A program made the translations under genes and the position numbers. The notes under the pieces are model-generated. The model worked only from the letters and a program-made list of their open reading frames with translations, did no database searches and was not told where the DNA came from. A stretch of DNA of 64,000 bases, taken from the NCBI GenBank assembly GCA_016617855.1, contig JAECUM010001127.1:1-64000 (forward strand), read 5' to 3'. Of this stretch, positions 32,515 through 45,600 are shown in pieces (positions within the stretch are counted from its first letter, which is position 1; each line of letters opens with the position of its first letter). The stretch comes from Megalonaias nervosa. Lineage: Eukaryota > Mollusca > Bivalvia > Unionida > Unionidae.

Positions 32515-33313
32515 GTAAGTTTTTTGATCTACTACCACTCTACCATATTAAATAATAAATTCCTTTTTCTAAGTTAATTTATACAACAATACACAGAGCA
32601 CAGCTTTAGCCCACACTAGATACAGACAATAATAGTTAAAGAAATAGCATTTAAAAGCATTGACTTTTGTCAAGTAATCATCAGTATTTTGGTGTCCATG
32701 AACATGGCCTGCCTTTGTGCAACTTACTTTGACATAGGAATCATCAGTACTTTAGTGTCCATGTGCATGTCAGTGCATCCATCTACATCCAATATTAACC
32801 TCAATTTTAAAGTTGTTTGCTTTCCTTTTATTTAAGTATGTTTTTATCATTTTTCATTGAATTCAGAATTTAGCTTCAAAATGCACATAGGTTTTAGAAG
32901 TGAAACAAATCCTCTCATTATCAAAAGTTGGAGGTAGCCTTGACATAACAGTACAAATTTGTTTCTTGCTGCAGTATTTGAAGTTATTGAAAGATGGCCT
33001 GAAAATATATGGAAGAATGTTAAAGGATATGTTGTGCTGAAATAGCATCACACTGTATCATATTGAATTATTTTAAAGGGAGTATGTTGAATTAGCCTAA
33101 AAAATATAATTTGGAACTATTTACAAAGGACATATTGGGCTGAAGTAACCTCTCACAATACCATATTGAAATATTTCAAAAATACATGTTGTGTTAAATA
33201 GTCTATCAAAATATCATATTGAAAAATTTCAAATATATTTTATGTGAAAATACTTGTCATCCTATTTATAATTCCTCAAGCTTACAAATGGTTTATTTAT
33301 GACTCATTTTCAG
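32515..33313. other. ROCO intron, no other feature
   Basis: AT-rich intron bounded by GTAAGT and TTTTCAG. A loose repeat around ATATTGAAATATTTCAAA lies at 33060-33240, and a GTGTCCATG phrase recurs at about 32690 and 32755. Confidence 0.6.
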
Positions 33314-33420
33314 AACTGATTCAGGTTTGGCTAAACTCCATACATACCTGTGCTCCATCTCCTGAAGCTGGCATCCCCCCAGTGATTTTGGTAGGAACAC
33401 ATGTGGATAAAATTTCACAG
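33314..33420 (+). CDS. ROCO exon with G4 motif THVDK
   Basis: Acceptor CATTTTCAG, donor CACAG|GTACAT, 107 bases, phase 1 to phase 0. It encodes LIQVWLNSIHTCAPSPEAG followed by PPVILVGTHVDKISQ. In Roc GTPases the G4 motif NKxD is replaced by THxD, and ILVGTHVDK is typical. It determines guanine specificity. Confidence 0.9.
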
Positions 33421-33925
33421 GTACATTATGAAGTCATTAATGTCAGGTGTTAAACAGTTTTTCTTGTTCTCCTTTTTTATTCTGTCAATATTTACTGGTC
33501 TTACCATATAAGAATTGTAGAATAATAATTTGAAGGGCTGCTAGTACACCTGAGAAATGTTGAAAGTTCGATGTTTGCTTCCTGCTGGACTTAGGCATTT
33601 GTTATGAAATCATTATTTGATAATACCACCACTGCAAGATTGTAAAGCCTTTATTTTTATGAGCATTATATAGTGTTATGTAAAGCCTTTATTTTTATGA
33701 GCTGTATATGGTTGTTATGTAAAACCTTTGCTTTCAGGAGCTTTATATAGTGTCATGTGAATAGTAAAACCCATTGTGCAGTTCATTAAATGTTTACATT
33801 ACCAAAGAGTTTCAAAAATCGAGTGTATGGCAAAAATCAACTGGCATAGTCCTACAAAGTTTCAGGCTGTTGTTTATAATTTCTTCAAAGGAGTTCGACC
33901 AATCTTATTTAATTTCTTGGATCAG

Positions 33926-34136
33926 AAAAAGTTGCCATTAAAAGTAATGGACTTAGAGACAAAGACCATAACGTCTGAAACAGCAGAGTCCACCTTGCCC
34001 ACCACATCAGCACCTACTGCTACTGCCACGAAAGAACATTCAAAGCCTTCAACAGTCCTTGGGTCTGTGCAGAAGCTTTTTAAGCTACAGAAAAGAAAAG
34101 GGACAGTTGAATCAACCCCTTCCTCCAGCATGACAG
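33926..34136 (+). CDS. ROCO exon encoding basic Ser/Thr-rich insert
   Basis: Open frame in the right phase, with donor ACAG|GTAGGT in phase 1. The acceptor is uncertain: TTTCTTGGATCAG at 33925 has the better pyrimidine tract, TTTCAG at 33865 is the alternative. The product contains SETAESTLPTTSAPTATATK and SVQKLFKLQKRKGTVES, a Thr/Ser/Pro-rich and then basic stretch. It would sit as a flexible insert between G4 and the rest of Roc. The exon could be skipped in some transcripts without frame loss only together with the next exon. Confidence 0.65.
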
Positions 34137-34849
34137 GTAGGTCAAGGGAATACTTAAATTATATGTATAATTATATGTAGTAGTAGAAATACATCAGGAG
34201 TGACATACTTTATCACTGATGTAACATATTGTCCAGGTATCATTATTTTCAGTCAAATGTGTATTAAGCAGCCACCTCTTGGGAATGAGACATATGGCAG
34301 GTGGTTTGTTAATAGAGGTTAATTTGTTTCAATAATTCAATGGCTGTTTAAGGCAGGTGATTGGTTAATACAGGTGTAATTGTTACAATAAATCTGTTAA
34401 AGGTGGTGATTACTTAACACAGTTGTAATTTACTTAATAAGTCTTTTTTTGTGACCACCCAAATATGGCTATTAAAGGCAGGTAATTAAGGCAGGTGAGC
34501 AATTATTGCTGGTAATTTCTACAATAATTCTGTTGAAGGGTTCAAAAAAATTGTCAATAACAATTTAGTTAGATATTAGGAAATCAAAGTAAACCACAGT
34601 AATTGAAATGAAAGTAAATAATAATTATTAATTTTGCTTTTAAGTCCTTTAGTGATAAATGCATTACCAAGCTGGTTAGGTGTCTGAACCAAAGTAAATT
34701 ATAGTAATTCTTGAAATGAAAGTACTTGTCATGTATTTATTTTGCTTTAAATTGTATTAGTGATGAATGCATTAACAAGTTGGTTAGGTATTATAGAATC
34801 AATGTCAACCATGGTTTTCATCCTGAAAATTTAGTTCATAGCTTCTTCA

Positions 34850-35640
34850 TATGAAAATTCAATGTGAACTTCCTATATTCTAATTGGTTGTAAATGACAA
34901 AATGGTGCTGAGTAGATGTCCATTATGTCCACCAACATGGTCTTTGGTGGCTTTTTTGAAATCTTGTTTTGCTACTCCTCCTGGATGGATTGTCCTATTG
35001 ATGTTGAGTTTCACCAATAGACTTCATATGATGTCTAGTTGGTTCCAAATGAAAATGGTGCTAATCTTAAATCCAATTATGTCCACCATCTTGAATATCT
35101 TCTTATCAACACTTGTCCTAAATAACAAGTCATATCGATGTAGTATTTCTGTCAGATGACTACATATGGTGTCTGGTTGCTTCTAAATGAATGTGATGCT
35201 AAACTGACATTCAGTATAGCTACCAAGATGCTTCCATCTTGAATATCGTGTTATCACTACTGCTCCTGAATGAATGGCTACATAAGTATGTGGTTAAATT
35301 TACCAAAACATTCAACATAACTACCAAGATGCTTCCATCTTGAATATCAAAATATTCCTTGTCATATCTAGTTTGTCTTAAAGAAAATAGTGGCAGTCTT
35401 AGATATAATACGACTGCCATGACAGCTAGCTTACAAATCTTATCACTATCCATTCTGAATGGATGGTATCATTTAAAACAGGATTTTCACCCAAAGATTT
35501 TTGATGGTGCCTTGTTGGCCTTGAGTGAAAATGGTTCCAGTCTTATACCCAATATGGCTACCACAGTGGCCAGTTTGAAAATATTGTTTAAGAATTTCAC
35601 AGATGGTTTCAACATTCAGCAGTTAAAAAAATCTTTGGTT
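34850..35640. repeat. Dispersed ATGGCCACCAT-type repeat, copy c, about five units
   Basis: Units of 150-165 bp share the ordered landmarks CATTATGTCCACCA, ATCTTGAATATC, CTACTGCTCCTGAATGAATGG, CAGATGACT/GAAGACTTC and GATGTCTGGTTG. A block ACTACCAAGATGCTTCCATC occurs twice at about 35220 and 35320 as a recent local copy. Confidence 0.7.
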
Positions 35641-36696
35641 ATTTTAGTTGATTTTAGTGGCACATTTAACACATTATTATATACATCATGACATGGACAT
35701 TGGAGCTAAGTGCCTTTCTCAAAAAGACACTGTGGAAGCTGACCTGGGTTGGCCTGGGCATGTATCAAATAACACTTGTATTCTGAGTCTGATGTACCAA
35801 ATGAACTGCAATTTCTGGATCCTGGTTGTTATTATGGAATCCTGGAAATTCTTTTTAGTTACTATAGTGTCAGTCTCATCATGGGAGTCTTGTTTTATTA
35901 ATCTGTCTGTTGATACATTAAGACACACACACATACACATGCACACACACATGCAGAAGTAAAACATAAATGCACATAAGAACTTGTTTGCTAACTCCAA
36001 CTTAGTCTCCCTGTGACTACACACTTCTCTGTCTTGGTCCATTGCGGGAGAGGTGACTTAATTACTTTAATTAATTAAAACTAATTCAAGTATTGCAGCA
36101 TGTAGTAGCTTGGCACTGGAGAATACCACATTTCCTTGTTAATATACTGTAAATATTGACAAAATATACATGGATTAAATATTCGTCTGATATTTTTCTC
36201 CTGCCATCTTCCTCCATTTCCAGCCAGCTGGCTCTTCAGTCTTGGAGAGGAGCACGCAGCAGGGATGTCATAACGGACAAATGATATGGTGACCATCCGG
36301 AACACCATTTTGCAGAGTTTGCTGTATTTTGTCCTGGGGTGGGTGGGTTAAGTTGCCTCTTGCCTGGGGCACTGTTTGTCCATTGTAAGCTTGTGGTAGC
36401 CCTGGGAATTTTATTTGTGGATAAAACCTTTCTCACTTTTATTTGAGGATAATACCTTCCTGACTTAAACCATTATTTGAGAAGGATAATTAGTCATGTT
36501 ACATATTTAAAATTGTTAAAACATAGCAGCATGTAAAATATAAACTTCATCCAGTAAGACATTTTCACTGATCTACTAGACAGTGATGGAAATATGGACT
36601 TTAACTTTGGACACAATTTATAGACTTTTTATTTGCTTTGATTTTCACTTGTAGCAAGGTTCTAAAATGAGTAATTTTAAATGTTGAAATGTCCGA

Positions 36697-36732
36697 GGCT
36701 CTCTCTCTCTCTCTTTCACTCTCTCTCTCTTT
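36697..36732. repeat. (CT)n microsatellite, interrupted
   Basis: CT repeats interrupted by TTTCA and TTTTT, immediately before copy 3 of the 0.85 kb repeat. Confidence 0.85.
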
Positions 36733-36741
36733 TTCATTCTC

Positions 36742-37587
36742 ATGACTCTATGGTCCTAAAATATGTAATAGAAAAGATTGAGAAACAACAAGCTTTGTAA
36801 AATTCAACAAATAATTTATTTCTTTAAAATACATGGAGAAAATGTGAAAAAAATGAACTTTTGGTATTGTGAATTAAATCCAAAATAATCCTAGAATTAC
36901 AGACACAAGTTCTAATAATTTAAGTTCTGAATAAACTTTAATGAAAATCCAAATTAAATCCAGTGCTGAAGGTGTTGATATGCCTGTTATGGCCCATATA
37001 ATGCTGATGTGCGAACAGTCTTTTGATGAATGACAATAATACAATCCAAGAATTAAATATTTATTGAAATTTCACAATAAATTAAAGTCTCTTTTTCCAG
37101 GAATGTAATTTTTGAAGAGCACTTTCTATTTGCAGATGAGAATAACTAGAATTAAATAAATTGAATAAGTAAATTCCAGCCCAAATGAATTTTTGGACAC
37201 AACGATAATACAGTTGATTATGATAAGATCTTAATGCATGAATAAATAAATTTTCCAGTAACAAGATTATATAGTCATTTAGTTTACCTCAGGTCACAAT
37301 TAGCATTTTCTAATAAAAACCATTACCTGATGGAAAATTACCTTCTGGAAGTTTCATAATGTTTACAAAATAAAATCTTAGTTATAATTAGAAGTCTGTT
37401 ACTAAAATTATAATATAAAATGTGTAGTAAAAAATAGGTTGACCTGGCAATTCATGAGGAATTTCCAAATTTCAAGACTCAGACTGAGATAAAGATGTTT
37501 ACTATAAAACCAAAATCAATGAAGCAGGTCAGGTAAGAAATGAACTTGATTTTGGACAAAGTCAGGTCCAACATACAATGTTACATT
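36742..37587. repeat. Dispersed 0.85 kb repeat, copy 3
   Basis: It starts TGACTCTATGGTCCTAAAAT and ends CCAACATACAATGTTACAT, collinear with copies 1 and 2. Copies 1 and 3 are both preceded by a dinucleotide repeat. Confidence 0.7.
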
Positions 37588-37939
37588 ATCAACAGCATAT
37601 AATGACGTACAAAATAAATAAGAAACTAACTGAAGATGTTTTGTATCTCTTAAATTGGATAGGGGTCTGAAAGGGCAGAGGGTAGGGAGAGGAATGTGAA
37701 TACTGTCTTTTGAGCATTTTCACTGTTTGGTTTATTATTTGTGGAAATATAAACTAGATTTGAGACTTGGTTGCATAGCCATTCCATCCAAAAGTACCAT
37801 TCTCATTCTGCTTCAGAGTGAGTTTTATTTTTAGCTGAACTTGTTGTGGACCAGAAGAGTGTATGACTGGCTTGTTATCCATTCTTATTATGTCCTCTGT
37901 ATGTCCTCTTTCGACTGTCAGTTAGCACAAGTTTGATAT

Positions 37940-38890
37940 TGCTACCCTTAAAACACTGGGAAGATTGCTATTAGACTTTATATGCACATTCATCCCTAAG
38001 TGTAGTTGGTCATCATTGAAAATGGTGCCTCTTGGACATACACTATGTCCTCAGTAGCAACCATCTTGAAAATCTGATCACTACCCTTCAAGAATGGATG
38101 GTCATATCAGCATGGAGTGTTTGCTAAAAGACTTAGCTATGATGTCTGATTGGTCCTATATGACACTAGAGCTCCTTGGATCTCAAATTTGGCTGCGATC
38201 GTGGCCATCTTGAAAATCTTCTATAGCTATTTCTGCTGTGCAGATGGTCATATCAACACTGAGTTTTTTGCTATGACTTATTATGATACCAGATTGGTTC
38301 CAATGAAAATGGTTCTGATTTGACATCCAATATAGCAACCATTGCAGTCATCTTAAAAACCTTGTGATTGCTACTTCTCATAAATGGATTGTTTTGTTGA
38401 CATGGCTTTTTCACTAAAAGTCTTCTTATCATGCCTAGTTGGTCTTAAATAGAACTGGTGCTGATCCACCATCTAATATGGCCACCATAGCAGCCATCTA
38501 GATGAGCTTGTTATAGTAACTCCTCCTGAAGGGATATTTGTATTGACATAGGTTATTATGTCAGTTTCCCCTAAATGAAAATGGTACATCTTGGACATCT
38601 AATTTAACATCCAGCATAGCCACAATGGCAGAAATCGTATGTTAAAATTTTTTTTTTTACCATTCCCCCTGAATAGATGGTCAGATTGAAGTTGGATTTT
38701 CACTAAAATGATCATGTTGTCTGCTTGGCCTAAGTAAAATGATTCTGATCTGGTATCTAACATGACAGCTATGAACTTGAACATTTAACTATAGCTGCTT
38801 TTCATTGGATGGCAGCTATAGCTGCTTTTCATTGGATGGCATATTGACATGCAGTATGACAACCATGATAAACAGCCTGAACACTTAGCT
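37940..38890. repeat. Dispersed ATGGCCACCAT-type repeat, copy d, about six units
   Basis: Recurrent TTGGTCCTAAATG-like, ATCCAATATAGCAACCATTG, ATCTTGAAAATCTT, TACTTCTC.TAAATGGAT and GTTTTTCACTAAAAG blocks at roughly 155 bp spacing. A 33 bp piece around 38805 (GGATGGCAGCTATAGCTGCT) is duplicated. Confidence 0.7.
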
Positions 38891-38919
38891 ATCTGGTTGC
38901 TCTTAAATTGATAGACATA

Positions 38920-39160
38920 TTCACATTGGGTTTTTATTGAAAGACTTTAAAATATGGTCATACTCACATTGGTTATTCATGGAAAGATTTCAATGGATTG
39001 TCATAATCACATCAGGTTTTCATTGAAAGACTTGAATGGATGGTCATATTCACATTGGGTTTTTATTGAAAGACTTCATTGGATGGTCATATTCACATTG
39101 GGTTGTCACTGAAAGACTTAAATGGATGATCATATTTACATTGGGTTTTCATTGAAAGGC
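38920..39160. repeat. 43-45 bp tandem repeat derived from the dispersed repeat
   Basis: Five to six units containing GGATGGTCATATTCACATTG and GGGTTTTCATTGAAAGACTT. These two blocks are neighbours in the 150 bp dispersed unit just upstream, so the array is a local expansion of that window. Confidence 0.75.
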
Positions 39161-39239
39161 TTCTTATGATACTTAAATGTTCCTAAAAAAATTTTTGTAC
39201 TGATCAATGGTGGTCTGCTAGGAAATATGTTTACAACTA

Positions 39240-40560
39240 CTCATTTTAAAGAGATAGTTGTATGAATATGGGAATTCCATTGAAACACATCTCACTATAT
39301 ATAATTGTATGAACATGGGAATTCCATTGAAACACATCTCACTATATATAGTTGTATGAACATGGGAATTCCATTGAAACACATATAACTATATATAGTT
39401 GTATCAACATGGGAATTCTGCTAAACACATTTAACTATGTATAGTTGTATCAACATGGGAATTCCACTAAACACATATAACTGTATATAGTTGTATCAGC
39501 ATGGGAATTCCACCAAGCACATCTCACTATGTATAGTTGTATCAACATGGAAATTCCACTAAACACATATAACTATATATAGTTGTATGAACATGGGAAT
39601 TCCATTGAAACACATATAACTATATATAGTTGTATGAACATGGGAATTCCATTGACACACATATAACTATATATTGTTGTATCAACATGGGAATTCCACT
39701 AAACACATATAAATATATATAGTTGTATCAACATGGGGATTCCATTGACACACATATAACTATATATAGTTGTATGAACATGGGAATTCCATTGAAACAC
39801 ATATAACTATATATTGTTGTATCAACATGGGAATTCTGCTAAACACATATAACTATTTATAGTTGTATGAACATGGGAATTCCACTAAACACATATAACT
39901 GTATATAGTTGTATCAGCATGGGAATTCCACTAAGCACATCTCACTATGTATAGTTGTATCAACATGGAAATTCCACTAAACACATATAACTATATATAG
40001 TTGTATGAACATGGGAATTCCATTGAAACACATATAACTATATATAGTTGTATGAACATGGGAATTCCATTGACACACATATAACTATATATTGTTGTAT
40101 CAACATGGGAATTCCACTAAACACATATAAATATATATAGTTGTATCAACATGGGGATTCCATTGACACACATATAACTATATATAGTTGTATGAACATG
40201 GGAATTCCATTGAAACACATATAACTATATATTGTTGTATCAACATGGGAATTCTGCTAAACACATATAACTATTTATAGTTGTATGAACATGGGAATTC
40301 CACTAAACACATATAACTATATATAGTTGTATCAGCATGGGAATTCCACTAAGCACATCTCACTATGTATAGTTGTATCAACATGAGAATTCCACTAAAC
40401 ACATATAACTATATATAGTTGTATCAACATGGGAATTTCACTAAGCACATTTCACTATGCATAGTTGTATCAACATAAGAATTCCACTAAACACATCTCA
40501 TTATATATAGTTGTATCAACATGGGAATTCCACAAAAACACATACCACTATATATAGTTG
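39240..40560. repeat. 46 bp minisatellite with a 418 bp higher-order repeat
   Basis: About 28 units carry GTATCAACATGGGAATTCCA and AACTATATATAG. Variant units repeat in the same order every 418 bp: the phrase CTGTATATAGTTGTATCAGC at 39481 recurs at 39899 and, with one change, at 40317. Nine units make one higher-order period. Confidence 0.92.
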
Positions 40561-40689
40561 ATTGTAATAAAAATGAGTCCAATGTAAAAATAGTAAAATG
40601 TCAAAACATACTGAAATAAAGGCTGACACATTTGCAAACAAATGTGAAATGTCACATTCTCAAGAGAAACTGAAATAAATCCTAGCAGA

Positions 40690-41420
40690 CAATGATGAGT
40701 GTAGTAGACTATGATGAGTGTAGTAGACCATTATCAGTGTAGTAGACCATAATGAATATAGGAGATTGATGAGTGTAGTAATAATAATAATAATGAGGAC
40801 TTTGTATAGCGCCTAATCTTTAGAAGCTCTAAGTACTTTACAACATTTGACAACACTTAAAAAACATACATAATGATATGATTACAAAAATAAAAACAAA
40901 CACCATGAAATTGTTTGTAGTAGACTATGATGAGTGTAGTAGAGCATAATGATCGTAGCAGGCCATAATGAGTTTAGTTGACCAAAATGACTGTAGTAGG
41001 CCATGATGAGTGTATTAGATTATGATGGGTGTAGTAGACCATGATGAATGTAGTAGGCCATAACTAGTGTAATAGACCAATGAGTGTAGTAGACCATAAT
41101 GAGTGGAGTAGAATGTGATGAGTATAGTAGACAATGTTGAGTGTAGTAGGCCATGATGAGTTTAGTAGACCATGATGAGTGTAGTAGACAATGTTGAGTG
41201 TAGTAGGCCATGATGAGTTTAGTAGATTAAGATGAGTGTAGTAGACTATGATGAGTGTAGGAGACCTTGATGACTGTAGTAGACCATAATAAGTGTAGTA
41301 GGACATGATGAGTGTAGTAGACCATGATGAGTGTAGTAGACTATGATGAGTGTAGGAGACCATGATGAGTGTAGTAGACTATGATGAGTGTAGGAGACCA
41401 TGATGAGTGTAGTAGACCAT
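40690..41420. repeat. 19 bp minisatellite
   Basis: Units read GTAGTAGACCATGATGAGT with variants. The array is interrupted at 40772-40913 by another repeat. Minus-strand frames such as HHGLLHSSWST come from this array and are not genes. Confidence 0.93.
40772..40913. mobile_element. Retroelement 3'-end-like insert in the 19 bp array
   Basis: It starts with (TAA)n then GAGGACTTTGTATAGCGCCT and AAGCTCTAAGTACTTTACAA. This hairpin-like TATAGCGCC...TTTACA phrase is common in marine invertebrate repeat tails. The 19 bp units resume on both sides. Confidence 0.5.
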
Positions 41421-41439
41421 GACTTTCTTCAACAAGAAA

Positions 41440-42325
41440 GTTAGTGATGATAAGTCTCTTTAGCTTTGATATTACTTCATACATTCATTTGGCTGACTTA
41501 AGTTGAATGTACATTAAAATGCTAATTTTACTTGCTACATCCTTCTGAGATCTTGCTGACTTCATTTGAATATACATTACTATACTAATTTTACTTGATA
41601 CACCTATCTTGCTGACTTTATTTGAATATACATTACCATGATGATTTTAATTGATACACCCATCTTGCTGACTTTAGTTGAATATACATTACTACAACAA
41701 TTTTAATTGACATAACCATCTTGCTGACTTTGGTTGAATATACATTACTATGACAATTTTACTTGATTCAACCATCTTCCTGACTTCAGTTGAATATACA
41801 TTTCTATGACAATTTTACCTGATTCACCCATCTTACTGACTTTGGTTGAATATACATTACTATGACAATTTTGCTTGTTACAACCATCTTGCTGACTTAA
41901 GTTGAATATACATTAATATGACAATTTTACTTGATACAACCATCTTGCTGACTTAAGTTAAATATACATTACTATGACAATTTTACTTGATACACCCATC
42001 TTGCTGACTTTTGTTGAATACATATTACTCTGACCATTTTACTTGATACAACTGTCTTGCTGACTTTGGTTGAATATACATTACTACAACAATTTTAATT
42101 GATATAACCATCATGCTGACTTCAGTTGAATATACATTAACATGACAGTTTTACTTGATACAACCATCTTCCTGACTTAAGTTGAATATACATTACTATG
42201 ACAATTTTGCATAGTACACCCATCTTGCTGACTTTTGTTGAATACTATGACTATTTTACTTGATACAACCATCTTGCTGACTTTGGTTGAATATACATTA
42301 CTATGACAGTTTTACTTGATACATA
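41440..42325. repeat. 56 bp minisatellite, about 15 units
   Basis: Landmarks are TTGAATATACATTACTATGA and ACAACCATCTTGCTGACTT. Copies near the left end are more diverged than those in the middle. Confidence 0.93.
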
Positions 42326-42589
42326 GTTAGCTGTTGATTAACAGCTGATCAATGTAGTTATTTCCATGCGAATTCTAAATTTAACTTGTTTCTATATCTA
42401 ATTACTATTCTAGATTTAAAATTGACTAATTTGATTTGCTTTTCGAAATGTATAAACATACTGCATGGCACAAGTATACTAGCTGTAGGTTAATTCTAAA
42501 GGGGAGCCATGGTGTTGCATCAGGCTAGATAAAGTTCTTCCCATATTAAAATGATGCAGATCAAACCTCCAAAAACTGTTGATCATCCT

Positions 42590-45500
42590 GAAAAATATTG
42601 ATTTGACTACTTCTCCTGAATAGATGGCCATTAGAGTACATGTCCTGAATGGATAGCCATTAGACTTCCTGTCCTAAATGGATAGACATTAGACTACTCT
42701 AGAATAGATGGCCATTAGACTACTCTTGACTGGATAGCCAGTAGACTACTTCACCTGAATGGATAGCCATTAGACTACTTGTCTTGAATGGATAGCCATT
42801 AGACTACTTCTCCTGAATAGATGGCCATTAAACTTCCTGTCCTGAATGGATGGCCATTAGACTACTTCTCCTGAATGGATAGCCATTAGACTACTTCTCC
42901 TGAATGGATGGCTGTTAGACTACTTGTCTTGAATGGATAGCCATTAGACTACTTCTCCTGAATGGATATCCATTAGACTATGTCTCCTGAAAGGATATCC
43001 ATTAGACTACTTCTCCTGAATAGATGGCCATTAGACTTCCTGTCCTGAATGGATGGCCATTAGACGACTCCTAAATGGATAGCCATTAGACTACTTCTGA
43101 ATAGATGGCCATTAGACTACTCTTGAATGGATAGCCAGTAGACTACTTCTCCTGAATGGATAGCCATTAGACTACTTCTCCTGAATAGATGGCCATTAGA
43201 CTACTTCTCCTGAATGGATGGCAATTAGACTACTCCAGAATGGATGGCCATTAGACTACTTCTCCTGAATGGATAGCCATTAGACTACTTCTCCTGAAAG
43301 GATAGCCATTAGACTACTTCTCCTGAATGGATGGCCATTAGACTACTTCTCCTGAATGGATAGCCATTAGACTACTTCTACTGAATGGATGGCTGTTAGA
43401 CTACTTCTGTTGAATGGATAGCCATTAGACTACTTGTCTTGAATGGATAGCCATTAGACTACTTGTCTTGAATGGATAGCCATTAGACTACTTCTCCTGA
43501 ATAGATGGCCATTAGAGTTCCTGTCCTGACTGGATGGCCATTAGACTACTTCTCCTGAATGGATAGCCATTAGACTACTTGTCTTGAATGGATAGCCATT
43601 AGACTACTTCTCCTGAATGGATGGCTGTTAGACTACTTCCCTTGAATGGATAGCCATTAGACTACTTCTCCTGAAAGGATAGCCATTAGACTACTTCTCC
43701 TGAATGGATGGCCATTAGACCACTTCTCCTGAATGGATAGCCATTAGACTACTTCTACTGAATGGATGGCTGTTAGACTACTTCTGTTGAATGGATAGCC
43801 ATTAGACTACTTGTCTTGAATGGATAGCCATTAGACTACTTGTCTTGAATGGATAGCCATTAGACTACTTCTCCTGAATAGATGGCCATTAGAGTTCCTG
43901 TCCTGAATGGATGGCCATTAGACTACTTCTCCTGAATGGATAGCCATTAGACTACTTGTCTTGAATGGATAGCCATTAGACTACTTCTCCTGAATAGATG
44001 GCCATTAAACTTCCTGTCCTGAATGGATGGCCATTAGACTACATCTCCTGAATGGATAGCCATTAGACTACTTCTCCTCAATGGATGGCTGTTAGACTAC
44101 TTCCCTTGAATGGATAGCCATTAGACTACTTCTCCTGAATAGATGGCCATTAGACTACTTCTCCTGAATGGATGGCAATTAGACTACTCCAGAATGGATG
44201 GCCATTAGACTACTTCTCCTGAATGGATAGCCATTAGACTACTTCTCCTGAAAGGATAGCCATTAGACTACTTCTCCTGAATAGATGGCCATTAAACTTC
44301 CTGTCCTGAATGGATGGCCATTAGACTACTTCTCCTGAATGGATGGCCATTAGACTACTTCTCCTGAATGGATGGCTGTTAGACTACTTCCCTTGAATGG
44401 ATAGCCATTAGACTACTTCTCCTTAATGGATAGCCATTAGACTACTTCTCCTGAATAGATGGCCATTAGACTTCCTGCCCTGAATGGATGGCCAGTAGAC
44501 TACTTCTCCTGAATGGATAGCCATTAGACTACTTCTCCTGAATGGATGGCAATTAGACTACTTCTCCTGAATCGATAGCCATTAGACTATTCCTGAATGG
44601 ATAGCCATTAGACTACTTCTCCTGAATGGATGGCCATTAGAGTACATGTCCTGAATGGATAGCCATTAGACTTCTTATCCTAAATGGATAGCCATTAGAC
44701 TTCCTGTCCTAAATGGATAGACATTAGACTACTCCAGAATGGATGGCCATTAGACTACTCCTGAATAGATGGCCATTAGACTACTCTTGATTGGATAGCC
44801 AGTAGACTACTTCTCCTGAATGGATAGCCATTAGACTACTTCTCCTGAATAGATGGCCATTAGACTACTTCTCCTGAATGGATGGCAACTAGACTACTTC
44901 TCCTGAATGGATGGCAATTAGACTACTCCAGAATGGATGGCAATTAGACTACTTCTCCCGAATAGATAGCCATTTGACTACTTCTCCTGAAAGGATAGCC
45001 ATTAGACTACTTCTCCTGAATGGATGGCTGTTAGACTACTTCTCCTGAATGGATGGCCATTAGACTACTTCTCCTGAATAGATAGCCATTAGCCTTCCTG
45101 TCCTGAATGGATGGCCATTAGACTACTTCTCCTGAATGGATAGCCATTAGACTACTTCTCCTGAATAGATGGCCATTAGACTTCCTGTCCTGAATGGATG
45201 GCCATTAGACTACTTCTCCTGAATGGATGGCCGTTAGACTACTTCTCCTGAATGGATAGCCATTAGACTACTTCTCCTGAATGGATGGCTGTTAGACTAC
45301 TTCTCTTGAATGGATGGCCATTAGACTACTTCCCCTGAATGGATAGCCATTAGACTACTTCTCCTGAATGGATAGTCATTAGACTACTTCTCCTGAATAG
45401 ATGGCCATTTGACTTCCTGTCCTGAATGGATGGCCATTAGAGTACTTCTCCTGAATGGATGGCCATTAGACTACTCCTGAATGGTTGGCCATCAGACTAC

Positions 45501-45595
45501 TTCTCCTGAATAGATGGCCATTAGAGTACTGGTCCTGAATGGATAGCCATTACACTTCCTGTCCTAAATGGATAGCCATTAGACTACTTCTCTCG
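42590..45595. repeat. 3 kb minisatellite of a 29 bp unit
   Basis: Around 100 units read CTGAATGGATAGCCATTAGA then CTACTTCTC, with variants (ATGGATGGCC, ATAGATGGCC, GGCTGTTAG, TCTTGAATGG). Runs of variants recur in blocks (for example 43380-43540 and 43745-43910), showing higher-order duplication. The left edge (42530-42610) is a recognisable single unit of the 150 bp dispersed repeat. Confidence 0.95.
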
Positions 45596-45600
45596 AATGG

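Noticed and set aside
41020..41363. Minus-strand repeat frames (HHGLLHSS)
   Set aside because: By-products of the 19 bp array with no start context or conservation.
38900..45595. CRISPR-like arrays
   Set aside because: The repeats are head-to-tail minisatellites with no unique spacers of constant length and no cas genes; the genome is eukaryotic.
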